Source of the DNA: Meconema thalassinum
Taxonomy: Eukaryota > Arthropoda > Insecta > Orthoptera > Tettigoniidae
Assembly (NCBI GenBank): GCA_946902985.2
Contig: OX336393.1
Span: 365,782,779-365,846,778, forward strand
Length of the DNA: 64,000 nucleotides
Reading direction: 5' to 3'
The notes under the pieces were generated by a model, which saw only the letters and a list, made by a program, of their open reading frames with translations, did not search any database and was not told the DNA's origin. This document shows positions 21,131-31,636 of this stretch, piece by piece. Positions within the stretch are counted from its first letter, which is position 1. The number at the start of each line of letters is the position of its first letter. The translations under genes were made by a program, and so were the position numbers.

Positions 21131-21298
21131 TCAAGCCAAAGTACGTGAAGGTGACTCGAGGAGATGGCACGGTGCTGCAGAACGTCAGCAGTATCGGGCC
21201 GTTCAACGAGGGTGACGAATTAAATCTCATGTGCGAGTCCGGCGGCGGCAAACCTATCCCCAGCGTCTCCTGGTGGAATGGCACGCGCAAGATGGACG
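21131..21298 (+). CDS. Ig-domain exon, Sidestep-like receptor
   Basis: This 168-bp stretch is bounded by a good acceptor (pyrimidine-rich run ending TTGTTGCAG) and donor (GTGAGT at 21299). It starts with two bases of a codon and ends with one, so both introns are phase 1, the usual arrangement for immunoglobulin-domain exons. The frame is open and reads 'KPKYVKVTRGDGTVLQNVS', 'IGPFNEGDELNLMCESGGG', 'KPIPSVSWWNGTRKMDG'. The B-strand cysteine (LMC) and C-strand tryptophan (SWW) are present; the second cysteine would be in the next exon. The EGxxLxLxCxxxGGxPxPxVxWW pattern is characteristic of Sidestep-family cell-adhesion receptors, which bind Beaten-path proteins in axon guidance. NVS and NGT are possible N-glycosylation sites. 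Codon use is GC-rich compared with its surroundings. No neighbouring exon is visible in this window. Confidence 0.82.
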
Positions 21299-21463
21299 GT
21301 GAGTAACTCCATTATGTAGCCTATTAGATCAGCAGAGACTCACAGCGAGCCATTGTTGTTAACCGAGCACTATAACTCTATCCACTGAATCGCCGTTCAA
21401 TGGGGGTTAAGCAGGGCTACCGAGACTCTTTAAGGGCCCATATACAATTTTATTGGGCTCCCT

Positions 21464-21481
21464 CCCCCCCCCCCCCCCCCG
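21464..21481. repeat. poly-C run
   Basis: About 17 C residues in the intron downstream of the exon, in a CCCTCCCC context. Confidence 0.9.
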
Positions 21482-21643
21482 CCTTGAAATACTTTTAATT
21501 ATTACAATCCACTACTGGCTATTCCGGAAACCCAATGTAATTTTGTGTTAAGCATCGGACGCACAGCCATAATTTAAAGATAAACATACAAATCTAATGT
21601 AAAATTTAAAACATTTATTTTGGTTCCGTATTGATACACTAAT

Positions 21644-22177
21644 TACGTTTTTTATGGGCTGGGGTTCCGCCTGAATCAATACTCTTATTGAAAATGATCA
21701 CTTATATGGTCATTAGAAATGGTACATGTTTCGAGGACTAATAGACATTTTATCCCCTTCATCAGACAATATTAAGCACTAAATGCGAAAATTATTTCAT
21801 TAGCGTAGCACTAAAATGACAAGCCACTGAACATAATATGGTGCACCATATAGATAGGATATTTGAAATGATTAAGGCACAATACACGAAAGAACACTTT
21901 TAACTGGGTCAGTTCAATTCAATGTAGCTGTTATCGATGTGACATCTACGAAATGAATATGCGGAATGCTTCTTTATGGTCTGCAGACGACTTTGAAGAT
22001 GTATAAGTATTCAGTTGTCGATGCAATCACAGTTCTGTTATGAATCAATAAGTAATCTGACGGAAATATTAATGTCTATTAGTCCTCGATACATGTACCA
22101 TTTCTAATGACCACATAAATGATCATTTTCAATAAAAGTATTGATTCAGGCGGAACCCTAGCCCATTAAAAAACGTA
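21644..22177. mobile_element. long inverted-repeat MITE-like element
   Basis: The left arm (about 21644-21758) and the reverse complement of the right arm (about 22063-22177) agree over some 112 bp with scattered mismatches. Shared blocks are GGGGTTCCGCCTGAATCAAT, TTATTGAAAATGATCA and CGAGGACTAATAGACAT. The ends TACG...CGTA would fit a TA target duplication. The inner 300 bp have no ORF. Confidence 0.7.
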
Positions 22178-22230
22178 CAAACATTATTTCATAGAAAACA
22201 TTTTAGCATTTTTATAATGAAATACAGTTT

Positions 22231-22742
22231 GGTTGGTTGGTTCCTCACTTTAGGGGCTGCGACAACGCGGTCATGTAGCCCCGTGTACTTTGGGTGTGTG
22301 TAGAATCTGTTTGATAACCGGTGTTAATTGTGATGACTGTATTAGTGTGTGTTATCTGTTTCTTAATTCAAGTAAGGACTGCAAACTTTGAATTTTTCAA
22401 GTAGTTCCTACTTTTGCCGCCAAACGCCACCGTCAACGACTACTAGTTCAGAACTTGGCCACTAGACGCCACCGCAGTCGGCTCCTGGCGACGAACGTAG
22501 GAACCCGAGCGTTGTTTAAATTTTTAACCTAATTTAGCCTCGCACAGGTGTAATTAGTGGAAGGTTCTTTAACATGTGATAAATCTATGACATTGGACCG
22601 CCGGTTTTACTTCCCCTCCGAAGGAAGGCATACTGAGCGATTTTTAACGCTCTTAAAAATACCGACGACTTCGGCTGGGTTTGAACCCGTGATCTTGGGC
22701 ATAGAAGCTCAGCATGCTACCAACTACGCCACCGAAGCCGCT
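22231..22742 (-). mobile_element. SINE-A full-length
   Basis: 512 bp. The minus-strand head has TGGCGTAGTTGG (A box) and GGTTCAAACCC (B box), and the tail at the left is GGTT repeats (AACC on the element strand). Duplications GAAATACAGTTT (22219-22230) and GAAATATAGTTT (22743-22754) differ at one base. Confidence 0.88.
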
Positions 22743-22754
22743 GAAATATAGTTT

Positions 22755-23299
22755 GCAAAGTGCATAAACAGATTTGGGTTTTTAGAGTAATTTTAATAGC
22801 ATGCATAGGAAAATATTTTGCAATTCTGTAAGTCTTCACTTTAATTACCTGTGCGTAATGAAACTCAGCAGAATAAGGTACATTAAAGCGTGTTTTTTTG
22901 TAATTTTCATAATCGAGGAACTTCTTTTACCAAATGATCGGTTTTTGCCAAAACATTCGCACTGTCATATATTCCACTGAAGAGTGTTTCTGCTTCATGT
23001 CTCTTGACAGTTAAAAGTTCGGTAACATGAGATATATTCTGCAGAGCTGTAGACAAATCGACATCTTTACTCTGCAAAATCTCGAACAGGTTGTAAGTTA
23101 TAGCCGACGTATTACATAATAAAAGAGTAGCTACAATTAACTGAAACTAACGTGCACCACTAGCGGGCCCTCATTGCTTACAGGCCCCTAGGCATTCCCC
23201 CTCGCCCTTGGCGGCCCAGGAAGTATCCTGATCTCAGCAGAAAGGTAGACTCAAACCAGACCAATTACTATTGTAATTTTCAGTCGATCAACATAACAT
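22755..23299. other. nothing recognised
   Basis: AT-rich intronic-type sequence without supported features. Confidence 0.4.
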
Positions 23300-23311
23300 A
23301 ATTCCAATTAC

Positions 23312-23525
23312 TGGAATATAGCCAAAGGCCTGGCCATGTTGAAACACCGGATCCCATGAGAACTCCACAGTTAAGCAGCATTGGGCGTGGTCGGAACTTG
23401 GATGGCATGCCGATTCTAGGTACTGCGCGCAGTTGGCAAAACTTAAGGAGGAACGGAAAATGCCTGGCCACCCTACCGCACGTAAACTCCGGCTGAGGAT
23501 AGCCTCTTCAGAGGCCTTCGGGAAG
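23312..23525 (+). mobile_element. 5S rRNA-derived SINE
   Basis: Bases 23321-23437 form a recognisable 5S rRNA sequence: it starts GCC and ends GTTGGC, and contains 'CCATGTTGAAACACCGG', AGTTAAGCAGCATTGGGC (internal pol III box A region) and GTCGGAACTTGGATGGC (box C region). A further 88 bp of unrelated body follow, ending GCCTTCGGGAAG. Near-identical 12-bp repeats flank the unit: AATTCCAATTAC (23300-23311) and AATACCAATTAC (23526-23537). Together these fit a retroposed 5S-headed SINE. A simple 5S pseudogene with a coincidental repeat is the alternative. Confidence 0.72.
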
Positions 23526-23556
23526 AATACCAATTACATTTTTTACTGTAATATGT

Positions 23557-23866
23557 ACCGACAGCAGTGGCTCAGCTGGCTAAAGCGCAGCGTTAGGTCA
23601 TGGGACCAAGCTCTCTGCTGACTCGGTAGACGCGTGGGTTCGAGCCCCACCGTCGGCCGTCCTTGAAATGGTTTTCCGTGGTTTCCCATTTTCAACACCA
23701 GGCAAATGCTGGGACGGTACCTTCTGATAGGCCACGGCCGATTCCTTCCACATCATTGCCCAGTTTCATTCATCTTCATCCATTCCATCCCGACGCGCAG
23801 GTCGCCTACGGGCGTCGAATAGAAAGACCTGCACTCGGCCTCTGAGGAGGCCACACGACAACAACA
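23557..23866 (+). mobile_element. SINE-D full-length, 3' variant
   Basis: The head has A box TGGCTCAGCTGG and B box GGGTTCGAGCCCC. The body matches SINE-D at 1607, but the 3' end differs: 'CGGCCTCTGAGGAGGCC' (a hairpin) and ACAACAACAAC. Duplications ACTGTAATATGT (23545-23556) and ACTGGAATATGT (23867-23878) flank it. Confidence 0.85.
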
Positions 23867-23997
23867 ACTGGAATATGTGAAAATAACCTGGAATAAATTG
23901 CATGTGATTAAGATTTATATAAGAAGAAGAAATGCATGTTTCACTCGTCAATCGAGCATTATCATATCCAAATATTTAAGGCAAATAGTTCTACAAT

Positions 23998-24318
23998 TCC
24001 TGTGTTATTGTGATGGCTGAACTTGTGCGTGTATTTGCAAATTGGGGATCGGATTGGGAAGTAGGTGGCCGTAGCGTATAGGTAGGAACCATCTCAGCAT
24101 TTGCCTGGAGTAGAAGTGGGGAAACCACGGAAAACCACTTCCAGGATGGCTGAGGTAGGAATCGAACCCTCCTCTTCTCAGTTTTGCCTCACGAGGCTGA
24201 GTGTACCCAGTTCCAGCCCTCAGACCAGAATTAAATTTCTTGACTGAGCGGGAATCGAATCGAACCCAGGCCTCTGCGGTGACAAAGAATGCTAGCCACT
24301 ACGCAACGAGGCGGGCTG
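23998..24318 (-). mobile_element. SINE-C
   Basis: Contains 'GTAGGTGGCCGTAGCG', 'GGAAAACCACTTCCAGGATG', and minus-strand B box GGTTCGATTCCCGC near 24245-24265 with a duplicated ATCGA block. The head ends GCCTCGTTGCGTAGTGGC (minus). Its 3' module is truncated. Confidence 0.75.
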
Positions 24319-24960
24319 GTTGCAAGTGATCCAAAGTTCTGTACTGCGTTTTCTTACTAGAGATTTGGAGGCTGGTTTTGATGGCAATCTAATGAAGCTT
24401 CTTGATGGTGTCCTGAGTCCAGGTTATTATTATTATTATTATTAGTAGTAGTAGTAGTATTTTGAAGTAGTCAACATGTACACTACAATAAACATAGATT
24501 GTTATTAATAAGAGTTAAAACAAAGAAGATCATAATCAACAACTCTTCAAATTTTATTTACAAGGCATTATTAAACACTATTGTGATGTATATTATTTTA
24601 ATTAAATAAAATGACCTTTTGAATTGCAATCTTTCTTGAGCACCTTGCAGTATTTTCGTAAGTCAAATTGAGAAGAGAAGCTTTGAACAAAATACACAGT
24701 GCTTTATGTTGTGCTGAATTAAAGGCTTTTTATTGCGCGAAGGACTCCAAAGCCGAACGAATTTATAATAGAATATCAAATAGCAGTTGAGACTGTAGAA
24801 TTTACTTTAAGTTCCTCTTTAGTCTCGTCCTCCTTTGTCTTTGGTTCTCTCCTCACAATATATAGGAGCTGATGAAGTTATATAATTACCTTTTGAATAC
24901 TTATGAATAAAATATAATAGAGAAATATTTAGCTTACGTTCCTGAGACTTTCTTGGTTGG
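24319..24960. other. AT-rich, ATT/AGT runs only
   Basis: (TTA)n and (GTA)n near 24425-24460. No supported gene. Confidence 0.4.
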
Positions 24961-25189
24961 TATTTGTGCAGCTGGAGGCATTTAGAGATACATATCCACA
25001 TCCTTGGCTAATCATTTGTTTTCCGTAGACTGCCCATACGGATCCATGCTAGCCTCTTAGAGTAACTGAGTGACTCACTCTTAGGATCAATAGAACTGGC
25101 TTATTACTTAGAGTTGTTGTTGTTTCATTTAGGGACGTGTGCATTGTGTTCATCGTCCCAGTGTACTTGGGTGTGTGTGTGCAGCCTAT

Positions 25190-25216
25190 GTATGTATGTA
25201 TGTATGTATGTATGCA
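25190..25216. repeat. (TATG)n microsatellite
   Basis: Six to seven TATG units inside the loop of the fold-back. Confidence 0.85.
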
Positions 25217-25380
25217 TGTATAGAATTTACCTGATAACCTATGTTATTATGGTGGCTGCAATAAATTGTGTGTGGTTTTTGTAATTGAGACTCGTGGCGT
25301 GATGGTCAAGAGTTTTGCCTTTCACCAATGTAAACTGTGTTGGATTTTCGTTTAATGCATATGACATTTTTGGGGTGTAG

Positions 25381-25750
25381 GATGAATGAATGAATGAATG
25401 AATGAATGAATGAATGAATGAAAAAAAGAAAAACATAAAAGATTGAATGACAGAAAGAAAGAATGAATAAAAGAAAGATAGAAAATATAAAAGAATGAAT
25501 GAATAAACGAAAGAATGAATAAAAGAATGAATAAGATAAAGAATGATTAAAAATAAAAGAAAAGAAAGAATGAATGAATAAAAGAAAAAATAAAGGAAAA
25601 AATGGTTAAAATAAAATAAAACAAAGAATGAATGAATGAATGAATGAATGAATGAATGAGTGATTAAATAAGAGAAAGAATAAAAGAAATAATGATTAAA
25701 AATAAAAGAAAAGAAAGAATAAAAGAAAGAATGAAAGAATGATTAAAAAA
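25381..25750. repeat. GAAT-derived degenerate microsatellite
   Basis: A perfect GAAT run (25382-25421) grades into AAAGAATG/AATAAAAG mixtures for over 300 bp, with a second perfect block at 25627-25658. A shorter GAAT run occurs outside the right arm at 25916-25930. Confidence 0.88.
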
Positions 25751-25930
25751 TATAATGAAACAACAACAACTCGAGGTAATAAGCCAGTTCTATTGATACT
25801 AAGAGTGAGTCAATCAGTTACTCTAGGAGACAAGCATGGATCCGTATGTGTACGGAAAACAAATGATTAGCTAAGGATGTGGATGTGTATCTCTAAATGC
25901 CTCCAGCTGCACAGAAGAATGAATGAATGA

Positions 25931-26694
25931 ATAAATAAAATAAAGAATAAAAGAAACAATGAAAACATTAATAAAGTAAAGAATAAAAGATGTAAAAAAG
26001 AAAGAAAGAAGGAGTGGGCTCATTATGTGTTCGAGCGACTGTGCAACTGGGTGCCTGGATGAGGCTACGGATTCTAAAAACTGCAACAAGCACCTTGGAT
26101 AGAACTTTGTTAGAAAGTCACTTTTTTGTGGAAGCTACTGCATCTCGCTGTTCTGAGCACGTTTTATCGGTGAGGCGATGGGAGACGACACATGTGTGTT
26201 GGAGGTCAGGAGAACCAGATGCTCTAGGATCGGGCCGAGTGCTTTTGCACATTAATACGGGCTAAACTAATTCCGAACGATGCCATATTCATCAGTACTA
26301 AAACACAGTCCACGCTATTACTAAACACAGCTCGCTTTATGAGACTGGACGATGTGAGGACTTACTCACATTTCTCTGTCTGAATTAGTTAAAGAATCAA
26401 ATATACTTCTTATACTGGGTGCTCCATAACTCCATAAAAGACAAATTTCTAACTATACATTATTATTATTTAGTTTTGTTACGTCCTAACAGGGAGCTTT
26501 TTGAAACGTATCTAGCATAGCCTACTAACTATTGTGTCTTTACTTCCCATGATATGTTAATCATACGTCTCCGTTGTCATGGTGCAAATATACGGAGCGG
26601 AAGCCGTTACCATAAAATAAATAGTAGTCTGCAGTTCAGAAACTAGTCAATGACTACAGTACATACCATGATATCGGTCACACAACTTCTCACA

Positions 26695-26700
<6 letters not shown>
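25931..26700. other. nothing recognised
   Basis: A/G-rich stretch to about 26010, then mixed sequence with no supported gene or family match. Confidence 0.4.

Positions 26701-26739
<39 letters not shown>
26701..26739. repeat. (CA)n microsatellite
   Basis: About 19 uninterrupted CA units. Confidence 0.95.
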
Positions 26740-26741
<2 letters not shown>

Positions 26742-26869
26742 TCAAGCCTGGCTTATGGTATTTCTTGGTTTTACACAGCCTGTGATGAAACCCGTGAACA
26801 GCAAATCTTGTGATGAGGTGCTCAAGCCCAAATCCTCCTCCCTCTATTCTTCTGAATGCATAGCATCAG

Positions 26870-27235
26870 AAGTATATAAATCGCCTGGAATAGCTAGACT
26901 CTTTTCTCGCTTCTTTTGCAGAATATTTTGATAGTTTGCAGTAGTTCCTAGGTAGATGGTAGTAGCCATTGCAATCTCTGATCTTCAATGAGGAATGGTC
27001 CCCTAGTGAGAACATATACCAGCCGGGAAGGAGAGTCCTATACTTAGTCACCCCTAGCATTGTTTTGATATATCGTGCCTCAAGATTCTCTTCAAATTGT
27101 TTCTTGGTCAGATATTCCCATATTATTTCCAGCCCATATGTAATAGTCGGCAGAACTTGAACCTGAAACATTTTCATGTCTGTTTGTAGTGGTATTTCCA
27201 GAGGGTATTTCACATCATTAATGCCATTGGTCACA
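26870..27235 (-). pseudogene. LINE ORF2 C-terminal fragment
   Basis: The minus frame reads 'MKMFQVQVLPTITYGLEII', 'LTKKQFEENLEARYIKTML' and 'GVTKYRTLLPGW'. The VLPxxxYGxE and LExxxxxxLKxxLGV patterns occur after the RT domain of many non-LTR elements. The frame continues without similarity to 26866. It is 5'-truncated and no FADD box is found upstream. Confidence 0.62.
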
Positions 27236-27239
27236 GCTA

Positions 27240-28260
27240 CTAAGCATAAAATAAGTTCAACGTCTAGTCAATATGTTTTTGCAATGTTACGGCAACGACT
27301 GAGAATCATTCACGTTCAGGTCCTCCGTCTATAAGCAGAAACATAATATGTACATGATGCAGTGAGTGTGATACTTGCTAGCACGTTAAAGGCGAAAATT
27401 GTCCTGAGAGTTGTTTATTTTGCGGATATGATGGCAATCCAAGGCCATAAAATAGTGGTCTTGCCATTGATTCTTTAAGAGGGCTTATGATCGTTGCCAG
27501 AATTGTACTGTGTGGGATCCGATTATTTTGAAGGTCATTTAAGGTTGTTCATTGTTTTTTTTACACAATTCGGCAAATAACTTATTTTTAATTCTTAAGT
27601 CCGACAAATGTAATGATTTGCGTAAAATATTAAAAAAATATCCAAATCTGAAACTCAGTTCATGTTGAGCGGAGTCTCGAACTGATCCATCAATGAGGCT
27701 TCACTTTAATTTTGGAGCCCACCCCAAAGGGCGGTGTGAAAATGAGTATGACATTATTCTAGGGTGTATAACAAATTCACCATTACTATTCCACGCATAA
27801 ATTATAGGTGGCCATGCTTTCATATTAAGCTCACTGCATTATGCAATACATATTTATGAGTATAAAATTAATGCCGCTATCCTAACAACGCTTCATCACA
27901 TGCTGAAGTAATTGAGTTCAACAAAGAAGATTAAAAAGTTCACATACTAAATTTTGCTTGAATGTAATCACAAGAGATGGGACCAAGTACTGAAGATATG
28001 AAGTATGAAGAGTATATTTTCTAGATGTAGGCTACTTAAACATTTTGAACGATTCAGATAAGACGGAGTTAATGGAATATTTTGTGTTAATTTAGTGGGT
28101 AGGGATGGACGTGTATAAAACACTTCTACTACTACTACTACTACTAATAATAATAATATTCATCATATTAATACGCCAGCCCATGAGACGTGAGTTGGAA
28201 CCTCGCTGTCAGCCATCCCTTAAATAGTTTCCAGTCGACGCACTTGAGTTTGGTTCCTTA
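27240..28260. other. nothing recognised
   Basis: AT-rich sequence with a (CTA)n/(TAA)n run near 28125-28155. No supported gene. Confidence 0.4.
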
Positions 28261-28287
28261 TTTATGTTATGATTTTGTAGTTTATCT

Positions 28288-28773
28288 GGTTGGTTGGTTG
28301 GTTGGTTCTTAAGTTTAGGGGCTGCGACAACGCGGTCATGTAGCCCCGTGTACTTTGGGTGTGTGTAGAATCTGTCTGATAACCGGTGTTAATTGTGATG
28401 ACTGTATTAGTGTGTGTTATCTGTTTGTTAATTTAAGTACTGCAACTAAGAATTTTTCAAATAGTTCCTACTTTTGCCGCCAAGCGCCACCGTCAACGAC
28501 TACTAGGCCAAGTTCAGGACTGAGCTACTAGATGCCGCCGCAGTCGGCTCTTGGCAACGAACATAGAAACCTAAGAGCGTTGTTTACATTCTTAACCTAT
28601 CCAATTTAGCTTCACACAGGTGCAATTAGTGGAAGGATCTTTAACATGCCATAAATATATGACATTGGACCGCCGGCTTTACTTCCCCTCCGAAGGAAGG
28701 CATACTGAGGGATTTTTAACGCTCTTAAAAAATCCGACGGCTTCGGCCGGGTTTGAACCCGCTATCTTGGGCA
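28288..28773 (-). mobile_element. SINE-A, 5'-truncated with TSD
   Basis: It has the full 3' module with a GGTT tail at the left and the body up to the B box GGTTCAAACCC, but stops before the A box. A perfect duplication TGTAGTTTATCT at 28276-28287 and 28774-28785 proves that truncation happened at insertion, as in LINE-driven integration. Confidence 0.88.
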
Positions 28774-28914
28774 TGTAGTTTATCTAATGTAATTGGGCTA
28801 TTTGCACTGCTACATATGAAAATCAGCTGAATAATCACACCGATTCGTGTGTTATTATATCAACGTTCGCTCAAACGAGGGGGGATATGATTTTACCTTT
28901 TTTGGGTTACATCA

Positions 28915-29283
28915 TGGTGTAGTGTCGGGCATAGTTGGCTGTCACCCTTGAGGTTCAGGTTTGATTACCAGCTCCACCAAGAAATTTAATTCAGGTCTGA
29001 GGGCTAGAACTGGTTACACTCAGCCTCATGAAACAAACAAAATGACAAGAGGAGGGTTCGATTCCTACCTCAGCCATCCTGGAAGTGTTTTTCCTGGTTC
29101 TCCACTTCTACTCCAGGCAAATGCCGGGATGGTACCTAAATTACGGTCATGATCGCTTCCTACCCAAATCCTACCTCGATTACAAGTACACACACTAGTG
29201 CAGATATCACAGTGACACACACCCAAGTACACCGGGTTATATGGCCACGATATCGCAAAGCCCCTAATGAATCAACAGCAACA
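28915..29283 (+). mobile_element. SINE-C full-length
   Basis: The plus-strand head 'CATGGTGTAGTGTCGGGC' with B-box-like GGTTTGATTACC is followed by the body ('GGTTCGATTCCTACCTCAGC', 'CTCCAGGCAAATGCCGGGAT') and the 3' module in reverse sense, ending AACAGCAACAACA. Confidence 0.78.
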
Positions 29284-30143
29284 ACAGAAATCTGGCCGGT
29301 ACTTGAGTCGTGCAACGATTAGCTTGCGAGTGCTTCCACAATGTTGACGCTCTTCGCTTTTTTGTGTTGTACACAGAAGAACTGTTTTTCTTGAATAATT
29401 CAAGGACAAAACTGACAATTCTTAAGTTCAGAAGGGGGAAAAAAATCGTATTATTTACTTGCACAAGATCTTCTTTCTCAGCTGAGAAAAATTTGGTCGT
29501 TTTGCAACGCTGCAACTTTATCGCCAGCGGTCTCTGGAGGCTTCATTGCTGATATGGCACTGCCTAAACGAAGTTGTAAATGGATATTTTACATGTCTAT
29601 CGAATTTCGAAGCCTCAAGTACAATCTAATTGAAAAAGTCTAAGAGTGTCGACAAGCAGAACTGAAAATAAAACTTAATAGAAATTCGTTCCCTCCAAAG
29701 TAAATTGGGAGACATCTTACTTTCTTGATGTAATTACCCGTATCCATTGCTTTCTGGACTTCTGATTTCTTCCAATTCATTAAGAAGGAACCGTAGATTA
29801 GATCTGTTAAAAGTTCCGTGACTTGTACGATTTAATCAAAGTTGATGTGAAAGTCTGTGAGCGGCCAGTGGAAAGTAGAGAGAAGTTGGGTGCGATTTCG
29901 TCACCCAGAACTTAGCGTATCTGCTAGACGTTTTGAATATTCAACAGAAGGTACAGCAAGGTCATATTGCTTCTCAAATACACCGAGTTATATATCATCC
30001 CTTACGAAACAATACCGCCTATCTGACAATGCCGTTCTTTTCTAATAGTTTCCTTATGATTCGTCACGCCTCCCGGCCATGTCTGGATGTTACGTCCAAT
30101 GCAGTATGTACTGTATAACCCGCGAGGACTGGCGCATAGGTAT

Positions 30144-30146
<3 letters not shown>
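29284..30146. other. no gene; 29995-30118 recurs inverted at 32930
   Basis: Most of this stretch is unrecognised. About 100 bp before the E repeat (containing ACAATACCGCCTATCTGACA on this strand) reappears in reverse at 32930-33030, next to the tail of another E copy. Confidence 0.5.
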
Positions 30147-30177
<31 letters not shown>

Positions 30178-31110
30178 AATTGTTGATTTAAGGGGCCTAA
30201 CATCTAGATTATCAGCCCCTAATGATCTGGGTGACAGCGAAAATGACAATGAAATGGAAACCAGAACGAAAATTAAGTGAGACGGAAAATACTTACAAAA
30301 TGCAAAGGAGATCGAAAATACGTACAAAATGCAATTGAGGGTCAAAATACTTACGAAATGTAATTGAAATTGAAAATACACAATGCAATTCAGATTGAAA
30401 GATCCCATTTCCAATCCAAAATATTCACAAAGTGCAATTGAAATTCAAAATATTTTCAAAATGCAATTGAAATTGAAAATGCTTACAAAATGTACGGTTG
30501 ATTCCAACTACTCATTTGGATTGGCATTACTTACAAAATGCAATTTAGATTGAAAATACGTGACAAAATGTAATTTAGATTCAAAATACCCACAAAATGC
30601 AATTGAGAATCAAAATACTTGCAAATTGCTCACCACACAAAATGCAATTGAAATTCAAAATACTCACTAAAATGCCGCGAAATGCAATTAAGATCGAAAA
30701 AACTTACAAAATGCAACCTATATTAAAAATACCTACACAATGTAGTGTAGATGCTGAAAAAAACAACGCTAAAGGTAATTTAGATACACGGGAGCCAAGT
30801 AATAAAAACAGTTCGGGAATCTTAAAGAGAAAAGGAAATATAATGAAAAGAAAACAAGAGGTCTGGCTCCTCGAAGAAGAAGGGATCAGGAAAGATGACA
30901 AGGGCCAATTAAGGCGGTGAAGTGAAAGACTCCCTAGGCCTCGGATACCCTAATACCGTCGGGGTCGGGAAAGAACCAAGAGTTGACCAAGGGTGGTCGA
31001 CAGGAAAGAAGACGGAGAGGAGCCCGGCACAAGTAAGTGGAAGCAATGCCAGATTCAGCTGGGGTCCCGTGGTCGCTAACCCACGTCCCACAAGATGTGA
31101 GCCCCTGGGA
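30147..31110 (-). repeat. dispersed repeat E, copy 2, with internal minisatellite
   Basis: The minus-strand 3' end is at the left: GAT repeats (30147-30177), then the hairpin GGGGCCTAACATCTAG...CCCCTA. About 30260-30760 is a degenerate ~30-bp tandem repeat built from ACAAAATGCAATTGAAATTG and GAAAATACTT. The right half matches copies at 17146 and 32218: 'GACTCCCTAGGCCTC', 'CAATGCCAGATTCAGCTGGG', and the end at GTGAGCCCCTGGG. Confidence 0.8.
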
Positions 31111-31636
31111 GGTAGTTATGAACCGAGGCTTAAATAATGCTTTATATTTTCGTTTTGGTCAGCCCTCATTTCCTATCGCTTACTGTTCCTTCCTTCCTAG
31201 CCTTGAACTTCACCCTGCAAAAGAAACATGTTCATAGCCATTTGAACACTCAAGTTATTTCTATATTATTTACGGTCGGATCAGGTTTACCCATGGCGTC
31301 AGTCCTCGCGTGACAATTTTTGGCTTACGTTAGTTGGGTCAATCCGTAAAAAATAAGGGGTAACATCTACCTATTTTGGTGCAGCACAATAACATAGCTC
31401 ACGTTCTTGTTGATCCATGTTTGGGGTATCGGGACACTTTGGTCATCAGCTCCTTTGTTCAATAAAACCGAGAGGACTACTTTACCGTCATTATCAAGGC
31501 CAATTATACAGTTACGAAACGTATCATCATTTTTCTGCAAGTTTAAATTTGAAAAATATAAATGAACCTCATTTGAAATTTGGAATAGTTCATAGAAAGA
31601 CACCAGATGTAAAATTACTTCATTACAATCCGTACA

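Larger units (their letters stand above)
24965..25913. mobile_element. fold-back element, ~160-bp arms
   Basis: The left arm 24965-25126 and right arm 25754-25913 are inverted copies: TGTGCAGCTGGAGGCATTTA, AATCATTTGTTTTCCGTA, CGGATCCATGCT, AGAACTGGCTTATTAC and GAGTTGTTGTTG recur in reverse. Between them lie a SINE-C 3' module fragment (from 25113), TATG repeats and a GAAT-rich array. The arm ends with the GTTGTTGTTG start of the SINE-C module, so the inversion includes part of a SINE. Confidence 0.78.

Noticed and set aside
22557..22751. Open frames of about 60-120 codons at 22557, 31417 and 52265
   Set aside because: All are translations of SINE-A; the same peptide fragments appear in each copy.
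23321..23437. Functional 5S rRNA gene
   Set aside because: Several substitutions relative to normal 5S, no terminator T-run right after GTTGGC, and a continuing SINE-like body.
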